NCBI GenBank assembly: GCA_037178625.1
Contig: CM074146.1
Location: forward strand, 1,736,001 to 1,800,000
DNA: 64,000 bases
Reading direction: 5' to 3'
Source: Skeletonema tropicum
Lineage: Eukaryota > Bacillariophyta > Thalassiosirophyceae > Thalassiosirales > Thalassiosiraceae
The position numbers and the translations under genes were made by a program. The notes beneath the pieces were generated by a model. That model ran no database searches, had not been told where the DNA came from, and worked only from the letters and a program-made list of their open reading frames with translations. Shown here piece after piece: positions 48,552 through 58,749 of this stretch (position 1 is the first letter of the stretch; every line of letters starts with the position of its first letter).

Positions 48552-51500
48552 GATTAATCAGTCGTCGTGTAGTTTCTATCTTCAATCAAATCTGGTTGAA
48601 TATTTGAGCTTCCGGCGTTTCCACCGAAGTAAGTTAGACAAGTATGTTTCACACCTTCTGTGGCTGTTAATTTGTCGCTGCCAACCTGAATTCTCGGGAG
48701 TTTGGTCATAGGTCTTCCCATCAGCAACCTGTAGGGCAGATAGAGCTTCAGCGAGTGGACTTCTAACACAGCCACAATCTGAGGACGGGCGTGGACCCAC
48801 AACGGAGCAAGTCTGTTTCAACCTGTGACTTACCAAAGCGAAGGAAACGTCTAACTAAATCTAGATTCATTTCTGTTCGATTGGGAGAACAAAACCTAGT
48901 TACAGTAACACTTTTATCGTCTTCATCACGGTCACACAACTTCAATTATGGGGCGGCGTGGTAGTGCTAATGATGAGTTACTCCGAAGAAGACTCGATCA
49001 TGTTTCGAAGGAATGGTTTGACAATGAACATTTCTTCCTCAGCATTCTTGTAAAAGAGGGTATCAAAACTTGGTACGATTATGTCGACTTCGTCGTTAAC
49101 CTAGACGAAATCAACGCAATGAAGAATCGGAACCGCTCAGGGAGTTCGGATGAGGATGATATCGATGAGTATGACGGCTACATCCCACCGACGTGGAGGA
49201 GGCTGATGCTATATAGCTTATCGTATGTCAATGAATTGCAAATTGAGAAAGGAGTTTCTAATAATGGATTGGTCGATATCACGGGTGTCACTATCCGCGA
49301 ATTTGACAACTATATCGATGGATGTCCTCCGATCATCAAGGTGTTCACAAACGACCTTGCAAGAGAACACGCAGCGAAAGTTGAACGCCGCGAGCAGGAG
49401 CTGCGCAGAGTTAAGTTGGAAGCCGACGCTGCTCAAGCTAAATTTGACATCGCATGGGATAAGGCCTATGGTCAATCTGGTGCAAGGACAAATTCTAGTC
49501 GGAGTTCGCGAGGTTCTGTAAATACTCCGCGTCCAAATAAGTCCGAAAACTTCTCCTACGGTCCGAGCAGACAGGAGCAGTGCGTTGACACAGATGGAGT
49601 TGAGGATAACCCTTTTGAGGCAGGAGACAATTCTTCAGAGGCAAGGGATAACCTTCCAAGTGAGGCTCATTTCTACACAGGCCTAGGTTTTACTGGTGGC
49701 AAGACCCAATCTACCAGCCGATCTTTGCCCCAACAATCACAAGACAGTTCTCATGGCGGCCATGTACCTTTCATTGGATCATTGCCTTCTTCCAAACCAT
49801 CTTCCAAACGCAGTAAGAAGAAGAAGAAGAAAAAGAAGCCTTATGGTGGCGGCGGTGACGGCGGTAGTAGTAGTGGAGGCAGCAGTGATAGCAGCGGCAG
49901 AACCAGCAGCATTCCTTCCCACATCAGCACATCGATTCCGGACAGCAAGAGTGGAAGAAGCCCCTACCGTGGTGCATACAGAAAACACCAGCCAAGGTCG
50001 AAGTTGAAGTTTGATCCAACCTGTTTTCCCCAACATTCAGATCAAACGGCGTGGACAACATATGCACACGGGTTTGCAGCCGTTCTCAAGTCATTCAATA
50101 TGCAGGAGCTCATCGATCCCACCTTCCGCCCAATCGCTCGACACAAGGAGGCATTCAAGCTGGACAACTCGACACTTTACTATATCCTCAATTCAACGGT
50201 GAAAAGTCACAAGGGACGTGAATTTGTTCTCAGTGAAGCAGATACTTTTGATGGGCAGAAAGTGTGGACGAAGATGGCACAATATTACTCCGGTTCTGGA
50301 TCTATCGCTGCTGAGCATGCGAAGAACGAGGTGTACAACCGCATCAACACCCCGCTTGATGTACACTCCAAACGTGTCCGTCTTGTCCCTACTATTGCAA
50401 AATGGGAAACAGATGTCACTGAGTTCATGCTTCGTAGTGGCACGCCGCTTCTGTCCAAGGAGAAATTTGAGATGTTCAAACGTTTCATCAGTGGTGTGAA
50501 GGAATTGGATAATGTTGTTTCCTTGAGTACTCTGACCCAGTCTATTGTTCACAGCAGAGGGGGAGGAAGTCGCACATTGAGCCCTGATGAGCTTTTGGCT
50601 GCGTATAAGCAGGAAGCAAGCATGGTCGACGCTCGCAACAAAAGAGATATGGTATCACGTCGTCATCAGATTGTCAATGAGTGCAGAAATGTCAACCATA
50701 CTCGTGCTGCATACCAAAAGGCTGGGTATGAAATCAATACCATTGATTTTGGGGGTGTAACGGATGACAAATTGGATGATGACCAGTGGTATGACGTAAT
50801 GATGTCCAGCTTAGGGGAGCGAAGAAAGGGATTCTTGCCGGGAGATGCGCACCGCCAGCTCACTCCAGAAGAAAAGAAGTATTGGGAGAAGTTCTCGGAG
50901 GAGTCGAAGGAACTTATCATGACTGCTCGAGGTGTACCAAATGTCAAGCCTCCGCCTCGTCGTCGTAATGGTGGTGATGCCTTTCGTTCTAACACATCTC
51001 GTGTGCCCAATACTCCCGTAGCCCAAGGTGCCACAGCGAATGTCACTGAGCAATCTCAGGTCAACAACACTGAAGTTGGTTATGATGATTTGGCTTCCAT
51101 CCCTGCAGACGCTCCCGAAGTACAGGCCAATTACGCAGAGCTATGGGAAAATGTCTACAATGTGAACATGACCTCCATCCAAGACAGTGATGATTTTCGT
51201 CAGAATGGCACAGAATTTATTGACCTACTAGAGAAGAATCGCGAGGTGAATGAAACTCATTTTGAAGTGAATCAAACTAGCGAACTTGAACCATTCCGTC
51301 TACCTCGATTCCTCTCGCAGCCGAAGAAGAAATCCACTACGCCACGAGTCACTTTCGCTGATGAGTCTGTATCAGAAATGGGGAGCGAGGCTAAGGCTGA
51401 TAGTGTTTCTCAGTCGGGGAGTGTGATGAAGGTTGATAGTATCTCTCAGCCGGAGAGTGTGACTACAATTGATATCCAGTTCCATGATATTCAGTCTGAT

Positions 51501-51792
51501 GACGGTACCACAACACAATTGCTCGTACCATCGAATTGTCTCACGCAAGTGAATGAATCACGCAAGGGAAATGTATGTAAGCAGGAAGGCAAGCAACTTG
51601 ATGAAGTCTCACAAGAGCTTAGTCCAGCCCAGCACAAGTCTGTGCCTTACAACATCTCTTTCACTGGATCTTCCATTCTCGATGCGTGGCAAGAGTCTTA
51701 CCCGATTGGTACTCAGGATGTCTATGATGCCAACACTCATCTTACTGATGGCAGTTCTGAGAAGATTTATGGGGAGGATACTGACACAAAGA
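48264..51792 (+). mobile_element. Copia element A (gag-only, pol deleted)
   Basis: The insertion is defined by the intact site in copy 1 (about 41083): GGCACATGAAACTTC. The target duplication CATGA is at 48259-48263 and 51793-51797. The left LTR is 48264-48551. It carries one long gag frame. Protease, integrase, RT and RNase H are missing, and the right LTR is reduced to about 11 bases (TGACACAAAGA). Its termini (TGACACAGG..; ..TTAAGA) match those of element B. It is non-autonomous. Confidence 0.85.
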
Positions 51793-51797
51793 CATGA
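48948..51797 (+). CDS. Gag protein of Copia element A
   Basis: 949 residues. The N-terminus (LRRRLDHVSKEWFDNEHFFL, then VKEGIKTWYDYVDF) is shared with element B. At ~285-325 lie a Lys run and a Gly/Ser-rich linker (KKKKKPYGGGGDGGSS). Residues ~345-700 form the gag core typical of diatom Copia elements (FAAVLKSFNMQELIDPTFRP; AQYYSGSGSIAAEHAKNEVY). The C-terminal linker ends VPYNISFTGSSILDAWQESY, also present in B before its protease. There is no CCHC knuckle. The last codons and the TGA stop come from the truncated LTR and the target duplication CATGA, so the protein end was created by the insertion or deletion. Confidence 0.8.
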   Translation: MGRRGSANDELLRRRLDHVSKEWFDNEHFFLSILVKEGIKTWYDYVDFVVNLDEINAMKNRNRSGSSDEDDIDEYDGYIPPTWRRLMLYSLSYVNELQIEKGVSNNGLVDITGVTIREFDNYIDGCPPIIKVFTNDLAREHAAKVERREQELRRVKLEADAAQAKFDIAWDKAYGQSGARTNSSRSSRGSVNTPRPNKSENFSYGPSRQEQCVDTDGVEDNPFEAGDNSSEARDNLPSEAHFYTGLGFTGGKTQSTSRSLPQQSQDSSHGGHVPFIGSLPSSKPSSKRSKKKKKKKKPYGGGGDGGSSSGGSSDSSGRTSSIPSHISTSIPDSKSGRSPYRGAYRKHQPRSKLKFDPTCFPQHSDQTAWTTYAHGFAAVLKSFNMQELIDPTFRPIARHKEAFKLDNSTLYYILNSTVKSHKGREFVLSEADTFDGQKVWTKMAQYYSGSGSIAAEHAKNEVYNRINTPLDVHSKRVRLVPTIAKWETDVTEFMLRSGTPLLSKEKFEMFKRFISGVKELDNVVSLSTLTQSIVHSRGGGSRTLSPDELLAAYKQEASMVDARNKRDMVSRRHQIVNECRNVNHTRAAYQKAGYEINTIDFGGVTDDKLDDDQWYDVMMSSLGERRKGFLPGDAHRQLTPEEKKYWEKFSEESKELIMTARGVPNVKPPPRRRNGGDAFRSNTSRVPNTPVAQGATANVTEQSQVNNTEVGYDDLASIPADAPEVQANYAELWENVYNVNMTSIQDSDDFRQNGTEFIDLLEKNREVNETHFEVNQTSELEPFRLPRFLSQPKKKSTTPRVTFADESVSEMGSEAKADSVSQSGSVMKVDSISQPESVTTIDIQFHDIQSDDGTTTQLLVPSNCLTQVNESRKGNVCKQEGKQLDEVSQELSPAQHKSVPYNISFTGSSILDAWQESYPIGTQDVYDANTHLTDGSSEKIYGEDTDTKT

Positions 51798-51812
51798 AAC
51801 TTCAAACTCTCA

Positions 51813-52107
51813 TCAAACAACGACACTTACAGCCCTCCTTGCCCTCTTGCACGGTCTCTCCCTAAAAGTGTGTTCTTGTTGATTACTATTACCAAATTGC
51901 TTCATAGCGTCTCCAATCAATCTCACAGTTCTGAAGGGTGCATGGCTCAGTATTGCATGCTGGAGTGGGATCATTTGCTCATAGTCTCGGAAGGTAGCCG
52001 CTCGGACTGAGTATGATAACAAGGCATGGACTGATTCGGGATCTAGCACTTGTCTGGAAGAAGACATGATGTCGCCATCGTCTTCAAATAAGGAGCACGA
52101 ACCATCA
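51813..52107 (-). pseudogene. Ankyrin gene copy 2, 3' part, cut by Copia B
   Basis: The 3' part of the ankyrin gene: MSSSRQVLDPESVHALLSYS to the basic tail RERPCKRARRAVSVVV. It differs from copy 1 by one residue (NQQEH against NQEEH). It is separated from its 5' part (58148-58526) by element B. Copia A ends about 20 bases beyond its stop codon. Confidence 0.75.
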
Positions 52108-52352
52108 TGACACAGGAAATGATATTTCGTGTATTTACGGATTCTTACAGTTATGGTATGTTAGGGGTAACATACGGTCTATGTAGATAGAGATTGCGTT
52201 AGGAGCGATTCCATCGTTCTTCTCACAATAAAGGAAAGAAAAATAAACATAAAGACGTCGTTTGTCGACAACGTGCTGTCTTCTCCGTAGAAGAACACAA
52301 CCTGCTATTACTACGCAACTCTCTTGTCCTGTATCATCTACAGTGATTAAGA
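52108..52352 (+). repeat. 5' LTR of Copia B
   Basis: 245 bp, TGACACAGGAAATGATATTT to CAGTGATTAAGA, directly followed by GATTAACAGGTATCG, where the primer-binding site would lie. I cannot match it to a tRNA with confidence. Confidence 0.9.
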
Positions 52353-52632
52353 GATTAACAGGTATCGTTTGTTCTGTCTTTCAACCAATTTGGCTGATTT
52401 ACTGAGCACCGGTACTTCATCGAGTAAGCAAAGTGAGCAACGCTGTTCCTTTCTACTCGTCTGTTATTGTCGTCGCCAACCCGGACGACCGGGAGTTTGG
52501 AAAAAGATCTACCCATCTAGTCAACTATATGAGTAGATAGAGCTTCACGAGTGAGCCATTAAACCGGCCACAGACCTGTCGCGGACGTGAATCCACCCTA
52601 GAGGAACGATCCTCAACTGTAACTTATCAACT

Positions 52633-55600
52633 ATGAGGGCTCTAATCACTAACGTAGTGTTATTGCTGCTCTTGTTGACAGTTCAAAACCTAGTTGCAGT
52701 CTCATCATCATCATCCCCCGTCCTACCTGTCGTCGAATTAGATACAACGATGTCGTCTTATTCACCGAACAAGGAGATCCTACGGAAGAGATTTATTCAC
52801 CTCAAGAATGAGTGGTTTCAACGCCACACTTACATTCTCAGCGTCTTCGTAAAAGAAGGTATCAAGAGTTGGTACGATTACGTCGCTTTCATTGAGAATC
52901 TGGACGAAGTTAACTCTGTTAAGAATCGGAACGACTCATATCAAGATGACGATGATGGGAATTGTGGTGGTGATGCCAGTGCCATCAGCTACTTCTGGAA
53001 GAAACGGATGATCCATAGCTTATCGTATGTCAATGAATTGCAAATCGAGCATGGACCACTCAATACTGGATTGGTGGATATTCAAAGTCATGGTTACATC
53101 GAATTCTGCAACTATTGCGATGCCAACCCCCCATTCCAATCGTTTTCGAACAGCCTTGCACGCGAACACGCTGTCAAGTTCAGGCTACTTGAACTCGAAG
53201 AGCGCAAGGCACACGCAGAGGTTCTTTCCGCGGAGGCTGAAGCAGACATATTGCGGGATAGGGCCTATGGCGGTAGCAGTGTGATGACAAATCCTGATCG
53301 TGAAGGAACAATTTCGAAGGTATCTGGTTCTCGGCATTCGCTCAAAGACAATTCCAGATTCCTTGGTACGATCGATGGTGGGGATAACTTTAGTTTGGAT
53401 GGGGATAACCTTAGTTTGGGCAGCAATTCAGTGGATAATCACCCAACCACTATGGGTAATCTTTCTTCTGGCTTCACCGGCATTCCATTTGGTCCGCTGA
53501 ATTTTGGATCTACCAGCGGTTCGCATTCACACCACTCACAACGCTCCTCTGGTTTGCATGGGCAGTCTCATCACAGCCCCTCCTCTTCGTCTTCATCACA
53601 CAAGAAGAAGAAGAAGAAGCCCTATGGTGGCGGTGGTGGTGGTGGTGGCAGCAGTGGTGGAAGCAGCAGCAGCAGCCGCGGCAGCAACAGTGGAAGCAGT
53701 ATTCCGTCCCAAATCAGTGCTAGTGGATCCGGCGGGTCTGGGGGAGGTAACGGTCGCTATGCTGGAGTCTACAAGAAGTCCGATCCTAGAGTTAGATTGA
53801 AGTTTGATTATCATGATGTCATGTCTGCCAATGGTGAAGTTGTCAGTCTACTTGTACCGTCAGTCCAGGATTCGTCTCCCGTTCCCTACAATATTGCATG
53901 TACTGGCTCCAAAGTTCTTGATAATTGGCAAAACACTCACGAGACTAGCCCTACTGATGGCGACGGTGTTTCCGAGATGTCTGCAGATGGGGAGGCTATT
54001 CGCTACCATGTTCATTCCACTGAGGTTTCTCATGATGAAGATAGCTCTGAGGCCCTCTCTGATGACACGTCCACTGATGATGACTTCCGTGAGCCAGATG
54101 CAGGTGATGACAATGCCACTTACCGTGTGTCAAGGAGTAAGCATCACACTAGGAAGGGTGATCTTGCAGACAGAGGCGCTAATGGAGGTGTCCAAGGTGA
54201 TAGTCTTCGCGTTATCAACGTGATTCCCAATCTCCACGTTGATCTTTCCGGCCTCGACAACCATACCTTGGCTAAGACGCCGATTGGCACTTGCGGTGGT
54301 GTTGTTTTGACTCAGCGAGGTCCTGTTATTGCGGTCTTTCATCGGTACGCTCTATTGGGGAGAGGACGCAGTATTCACTCGAGCATCCAACTTGAAGCTT
54401 ATGGGAATACAGTCGATGATAGATCTATTGCTTTTGGTGGTGGACAGTGCATTGAGACTGAGGACGGTTACCGCATTCCTTTGGATATTCAAGATGGCCT
54501 TGCCTATCTCAACATCCGTCCATTCACCAACGATGAACTCGAGCATTTGCCACAAGTTGTCATGACTGCTGACACGGCTTGGAGACCTACAGTTCACGAC
54601 TCTGTCATCTCTGACGATCCTACTTGGTATGAGCGTCAACCTAACGAGCCTCTTCCCAACGCTGAGAACTTCAATGCTGTTGGCGAGTTTCTTCACCGCG
54701 ATGCGAATGTCACCGCATCCTCCCATCACTCCGATCCAGAATCTCCATTCCCCTTCTATGAAGCTCCATCTGCCTCTGATCTCATCTCCGTCGAGGAAGA
54801 TATTATTCCCTCAGTCAACGTCAACGAACATTTTGGATTTCCATCTATGATTCCTGGACTCCTACGTGATGTCGAGAAATATGGGGAGCTTCTTACTGGG
54901 CAGGTGGTTGGTGTACATGAGACTCGTGCGCACGCTCGTGATTATGATGCTCTTCGTCCATTCTTCCTCAATGCACCCCGTGAGGTTGTTGTGCACACAA
55001 TGCGGTCTACTACCCAGTGGTATAATTCCATCCCGCAAGCTAGTCGTCTTTATGACATGCGCAAGGCTCATTTTCCTGCTTGCAACATCTTTCGCCGCCA
55101 CGAGGCTGTCGGTACAGACACGGTCTTCTTTGATATTGAAGCATGGGGAGGGTATCGCTGCTGTCAATTCTATATAGGTCGACGTAGCTACTACATGTCT
55201 GCTCATGGGATGCTTACGGATGGTCAATTTGCTGGGAGCCTTGAGGATGAAATTCGGTACCGTGGAGCAATGGATCTGCTCATCCCTGACAGGGCTAAGG
55301 CTGAAATTAGTGCAAGGGTCATGGAACTTCTTCGTGCCTTCCAGATTAAAGACTGGCAGTCCGAACCGCATCATCAAAATCAAAATATTGCAGAGCGGTA
55401 CATCCAAGAACTTAAGAAGTATTGCAATTGGGTCCTGAATACCTCCGGCGCTCCTCCAGAATCCATCTTTTTCATCATCAAGTATGCTATGTTCATCCAC
55501 AATCGCACGGCGAGGGAAAACTTGGGTTGGAGGACTCCTCATGAAGCCTTGACTGGGCAAACGCCTGACATTAGCATGCTTCTTTGCTTTCGTTTCTGGC

Positions 55601-57897
55601 AGGTGGTGTATATCAAGAACTACAGAGACATGGGAACTGGTTTTCCTTCGGAATCTAACGAGATCCTTTGCCATTTCTTGGGATACTCTGAGACCGTTGG
55701 TCACAGTATGACGTTCATGGTATACAACCCCGAGACCCATTCCATCCTTTATCGGTCGAGCATTCGAGCGGAGAACGAGAATGATATCAAGAAATCACCT
55801 ATCCCACCTCATAACAATCCAGATCAGCGAGATACTCATCAGCAATGGCATGATGCCTTCCCAACTATTGAGGAGTTTGTGCCTTCTCCCGAGGATGCAA
55901 CTGAGCCAGCAACAGTTCGTCCAGAAGTTCCAACAACTGCCACAAATCGTGATGGAACACCACTTCGTCGTAGTCCAAGATGGCGAGTCCAGTCCACCGA
56001 CAAGGAAGCAACCTCTACTTCTTCCAATACTACTCCACACAGCCGTAGCCGCAGCCGTAATCGCAAGAAGAGTGATGAAGATGGGGGAGCAACCGCTGGG
56101 AAACCCAATCAGAACCAACCATCAGCTAAGCCATCCAACTTGAACCAGCTGAAATCTGATGAACTTGTGGGGAGGACTGTCCTTTTGAAAACTCGCGACG
56201 ATGGGCAACGTTTCAGAGCTGAAATAGTCGGTATTCTTGAGGATTTCGAGGGGCAACGAGATAGCAACCCTGAGCTGATCAAATTCAAATGCCGTGTTGG
56301 GGATGCAAAGTTTGATGAGATTGTTGATTACAACGATATGCTGGGACTCATTGAGGAGCAAGTACAGAATGAGGATGGTACTTGGAGATTTAGGCAGATC
56401 AAGGGGCATACGAAGCCATGTAGGCGCAGTGATAAGCCCAAGATTCTGATCGAGTGGGAATCTGGGGAGGTGACGTTGGAACCTGTCTACAATATTGCAA
56501 TCAAGGATAGATGGATTGTTGCTGAGTACGCCAGAGACAACAACCTTGTTGAGGAGTGGGATGAAATATGGCCAAGCTTGAGACTGCGCAACGCTGCCAA
56601 GAATGCGAAGAAACTAATTCGTATGATCAATGCCGCAAAGCGACTCTCCCACAAGTCAGCTCCTGTCTACATGTACGGGCATCGAGTTCCCCGCAATCAC
56701 GATGAAGCTATGGAGTTGGATAGGATCAACAAGAACAACAAGTGGCTTAAGAGTGAAGAATTGGAGAAGGAGCAGCTGTTCCAGTACAAGACGTTCAAGG
56801 ACTATGGCCATAGATCGAAGGGTAGACCTCCTGAAGGATACAAGAGAATCACTCTTCATTTTGTGTATGCGGTGAAGCATGACGGTCGATACAAGTCCCG
56901 AGTTGTTGCTGGAGGCCATCTCACCGATACACCCGTTGAAAGTGTCTACTCTGGTGTTGTTTCTCTCCGTGGGATTCGTTTCGTCATCTTTCTTGCAGAG
57001 CTAAATGGGCTACAAGTCTATCAGACGGATGTGGGAAATGCGTATCTCGAAGCATACACCAAGGAGAAGGTCTATGTTATTGCCGGTCCCGAATTCCAGA
57101 ATCTTGAGGGGCATATCCTTGTTATTGTTAAGGCACTCTACGGACTCAAGAGTTCAGGTTTACGCTGGTATGAACGTTTTGCTGACGTCCTGAGAGAGAT
57201 GGGTTTCGTTCAGTGTCCCGCAGAACCTGAGATTTGGATGCGAGCGCATCGCAAGGATGGTTCTATTATTTGGCCCAGTGACAACAAGGATGAAGGTGGC
57301 AATGGTTCTTCCGCTAGCTCCACAAGACCTTCAACTACCTCCAAGTACCCAGTTCCCACCAATGATGGTTCGTATTACGAGTACATTGCGACTTACGTGG
57401 ATGACTTGACTATCGCATCTAGGGACGCGATGAAGATTACGGAAACGCTAGAAAAGAAGTACAAGTTCAAATTGAAAGGAACCGAGCCTCTCAAATTCCT
57501 GCTTGGATGTGACTACTTCCGTGATGAAGATGGTGTTCTGTGTCAAGCTCCCAAGAAATACATCGAGAAGATGTCAGAGTCATATGAGCGTTTCTTTGGG
57601 GAGAAGCCGCCGCGTAAGGTATCATCACCGCTGGAGAAGGGAGATCATCCTGAACTCGACGATTCAGATTTCCTGGATGAAAATGAGACGAGGATCTATC
57701 AGTCCATGATTGGCTCCGCTCAATGGGTAGTTTCTATCGGTCGTTTCAATGGGGAACACAATCCATCCGATGTATTGAGCAAGCACTGGGGATATCAAGT
57801 CGTATGGCCACTATTGCGACCACTTTTATTTTGGAAAGGCGACACAATGGATATTATCAGAGAAAAGAAAAAAAAAAGGAAAACTGTCGAATCGTAG
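52633..57897 (+). CDS. Copia polyprotein: truncated gag, protease, integrase, RT (no RNase H)
   Basis: 1754 residues; the true start is probably the ATG at 52750, which aligns with the gag start of element A. The upstream 39 residues look like a signal peptide by chance. Residues ~40-395 are gag N-terminus and Gly/Ser linker; the gag core is absent after RVRLKFD. Protease: DRGANGG with D513, where S or T normally follows D. Integrase: D834 (VFFDIEAW), D886 (PDRAKAE) and E921 (AERYIQEL), with D35E spacing. RT: QTDVGNAYLEA (D1466) and YVDD at 1588-1591. After MIGSAQWVVSIGRF the sequence jumps to NGEHNPSDVLSKHWG, so the RNase H core is deleted in frame. Basic tail. Confidence 0.9.
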   Translation: MRALITNVVLLLLLLTVQNLVAVSSSSSPVLPVVELDTTMSSYSPNKEILRKRFIHLKNEWFQRHTYILSVFVKEGIKSWYDYVAFIENLDEVNSVKNRNDSYQDDDDGNCGGDASAISYFWKKRMIHSLSYVNELQIEHGPLNTGLVDIQSHGYIEFCNYCDANPPFQSFSNSLAREHAVKFRLLELEERKAHAEVLSAEAEADILRDRAYGGSSVMTNPDREGTISKVSGSRHSLKDNSRFLGTIDGGDNFSLDGDNLSLGSNSVDNHPTTMGNLSSGFTGIPFGPLNFGSTSGSHSHHSQRSSGLHGQSHHSPSSSSSSHKKKKKKPYGGGGGGGGSSGGSSSSSRGSNSGSSIPSQISASGSGGSGGGNGRYAGVYKKSDPRVRLKFDYHDVMSANGEVVSLLVPSVQDSSPVPYNIACTGSKVLDNWQNTHETSPTDGDGVSEMSADGEAIRYHVHSTEVSHDEDSSEALSDDTSTDDDFREPDAGDDNATYRVSRSKHHTRKGDLADRGANGGVQGDSLRVINVIPNLHVDLSGLDNHTLAKTPIGTCGGVVLTQRGPVIAVFHRYALLGRGRSIHSSIQLEAYGNTVDDRSIAFGGGQCIETEDGYRIPLDIQDGLAYLNIRPFTNDELEHLPQVVMTADTAWRPTVHDSVISDDPTWYERQPNEPLPNAENFNAVGEFLHRDANVTASSHHSDPESPFPFYEAPSASDLISVEEDIIPSVNVNEHFGFPSMIPGLLRDVEKYGELLTGQVVGVHETRAHARDYDALRPFFLNAPREVVVHTMRSTTQWYNSIPQASRLYDMRKAHFPACNIFRRHEAVGTDTVFFDIEAWGGYRCCQFYIGRRSYYMSAHGMLTDGQFAGSLEDEIRYRGAMDLLIPDRAKAEISARVMELLRAFQIKDWQSEPHHQNQNIAERYIQELKKYCNWVLNTSGAPPESIFFIIKYAMFIHNRTARENLGWRTPHEALTGQTPDISMLLCFRFWQVVYIKNYRDMGTGFPSESNEILCHFLGYSETVGHSMTFMVYNPETHSILYRSSIRAENENDIKKSPIPPHNNPDQRDTHQQWHDAFPTIEEFVPSPEDATEPATVRPEVPTTATNRDGTPLRRSPRWRVQSTDKEATSTSSNTTPHSRSRSRNRKKSDEDGGATAGKPNQNQPSAKPSNLNQLKSDELVGRTVLLKTRDDGQRFRAEIVGILEDFEGQRDSNPELIKFKCRVGDAKFDEIVDYNDMLGLIEEQVQNEDGTWRFRQIKGHTKPCRRSDKPKILIEWESGEVTLEPVYNIAIKDRWIVAEYARDNNLVEEWDEIWPSLRLRNAAKNAKKLIRMINAAKRLSHKSAPVYMYGHRVPRNHDEAMELDRINKNNKWLKSEELEKEQLFQYKTFKDYGHRSKGRPPEGYKRITLHFVYAVKHDGRYKSRVVAGGHLTDTPVESVYSGVVSLRGIRFVIFLAELNGLQVYQTDVGNAYLEAYTKEKVYVIAGPEFQNLEGHILVIVKALYGLKSSGLRWYERFADVLREMGFVQCPAEPEIWMRAHRKDGSIIWPSDNKDEGGNGSSASSTRPSTTSKYPVPTNDGSYYEYIATYVDDLTIASRDAMKITETLEKKYKFKLKGTEPLKFLLGCDYFRDEDGVLCQAPKKYIEKMSESYERFFGEKPPRKVSSPLEKGDHPELDDSDFLDENETRIYQSMIGSAQWVVSIGRFNGEHNPSDVLSKHWGYQVVWPLLRPLLFWKGDTMDIIREKKKKRKTVES

Positions 57898-57902
57898 GGG
57901 AG

Positions 57903-58147
57903 TGACACAGGAAATGATATTTCGTGTATTTACGGATTCTTACAGTTATGGTATGTTAGGGGTAACATACGGTCTATGTAGATAGAGATTGCGTTAGGAG
58001 CGATTCCATCGTTCTTCTCACAATAAAGGAAAGAAAAATAAACATAAAGACGTCGTTTGTCGACAACGTGCTGTCTTCTCCGTAGAAGAACACAACCTGC
58101 TATTACTACGCAACTCTCTTGTCCTGTATCATCTACAGTGATTAAGA
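57903..58147 (+). repeat. 3' LTR of Copia B
   Basis: 245 bp, reads the same as 52108-52352. It is followed by the target duplication CATCA and ankyrin coding sequence. Confidence 0.9.
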
Positions 58148-58526
58148 CATCACATGCAAAATGTAACGGAGTCTTCCCATCATAATCTTGAATATCGCAT
58201 GCGGGAGGGTAAGCATGTGCTATCATTGATATAACTTCTGGATTTGCTCCAGAACCCGCAGCAACATGAAGAGGTGTCCGACCGAGACAATCCATGGCTG
58301 CTGTCATGTGAGGGCATAGATGAATCATCTGAGCGATGATATCAGTATCAGATGGAGGATTGTATCGAACTGCAGCATGTAGGAAGGTCATGCCGTTGAA
58401 CTCGGAGCACGCCATAATAGCGCTGGCAATGTTTCGAAAGAGTGTTGGGTCGGCTAGGACTGACCATAAGGTCTCCCAGTCTTGGCGGACGAGGAGGTGT
58501 AGGACTTCACCGATGGAGAAAAGCAT
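58148..58526 (-). pseudogene. Ankyrin gene copy 2, 5' part, cut by Copia B
   Basis: Start ATG at 58526 (MLFSIGEVLHLLVRQDWETL). Ankyrin units RTPLHVAAGSGANPEVISMI and DIQDYDGKTPLHFACD, then the LTR sequence takes over. It keeps CAA where copy 1 has a stop. Joined with 51813-52107 it would have been a complete gene before the insertion. Confidence 0.75.
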
Positions 58527-58749
58527 GGTAAGGTATGTAAAATAAATATTTATTAAATATTTATGCTCCTCCATAGAACAAAACAGCAAAGGTTGACAGT
58601 TGGTAGGAGTACTCCTGTATAAGTAGTAGAGAAGTACAAAAGAACATGGTGTAGACCCGTGTAGTGTTGTGTTCTTTTGCTGGGAAGTATTTACACTAAG
58701 AAGTACTTACAGGGCTGGGTTCCCAAGACCATGCGTGGTCATCTTTTAA

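Larger units (their letters stand above)
52108..58147 (+). mobile_element. Copia element B (diatom CoDi-like), young, with internal deletions
   Basis: The two LTRs (52108-52352 and 57903-58147, 245 bp each) appear identical base for base. The target duplication CATCA is at 52103-52107 and 58148-58152. The intact target is at about 41393 (CCATCACATGC). A purine stretch (GGGGAG) precedes the right LTR. One 1754-codon frame fuses gag N-terminus, protease, integrase and RT. Identical LTRs indicate a recent insertion. It lacks the gag core and RNase H, so its insertion probably relied on proteins from another element. Confidence 0.9.

Noticed and set aside
49696..50007. Short frames inside Copia gag and pol
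   Set aside because: They are shadows of the long retroelement frames.
52633..52749. Signal peptide (MRALITNVVLLLLLLTVQNL) on the Copia B polyprotein
   Set aside because: The gag start of element A aligns with the ATG at 52750, and the upstream part corresponds to untranslated DNA in A.
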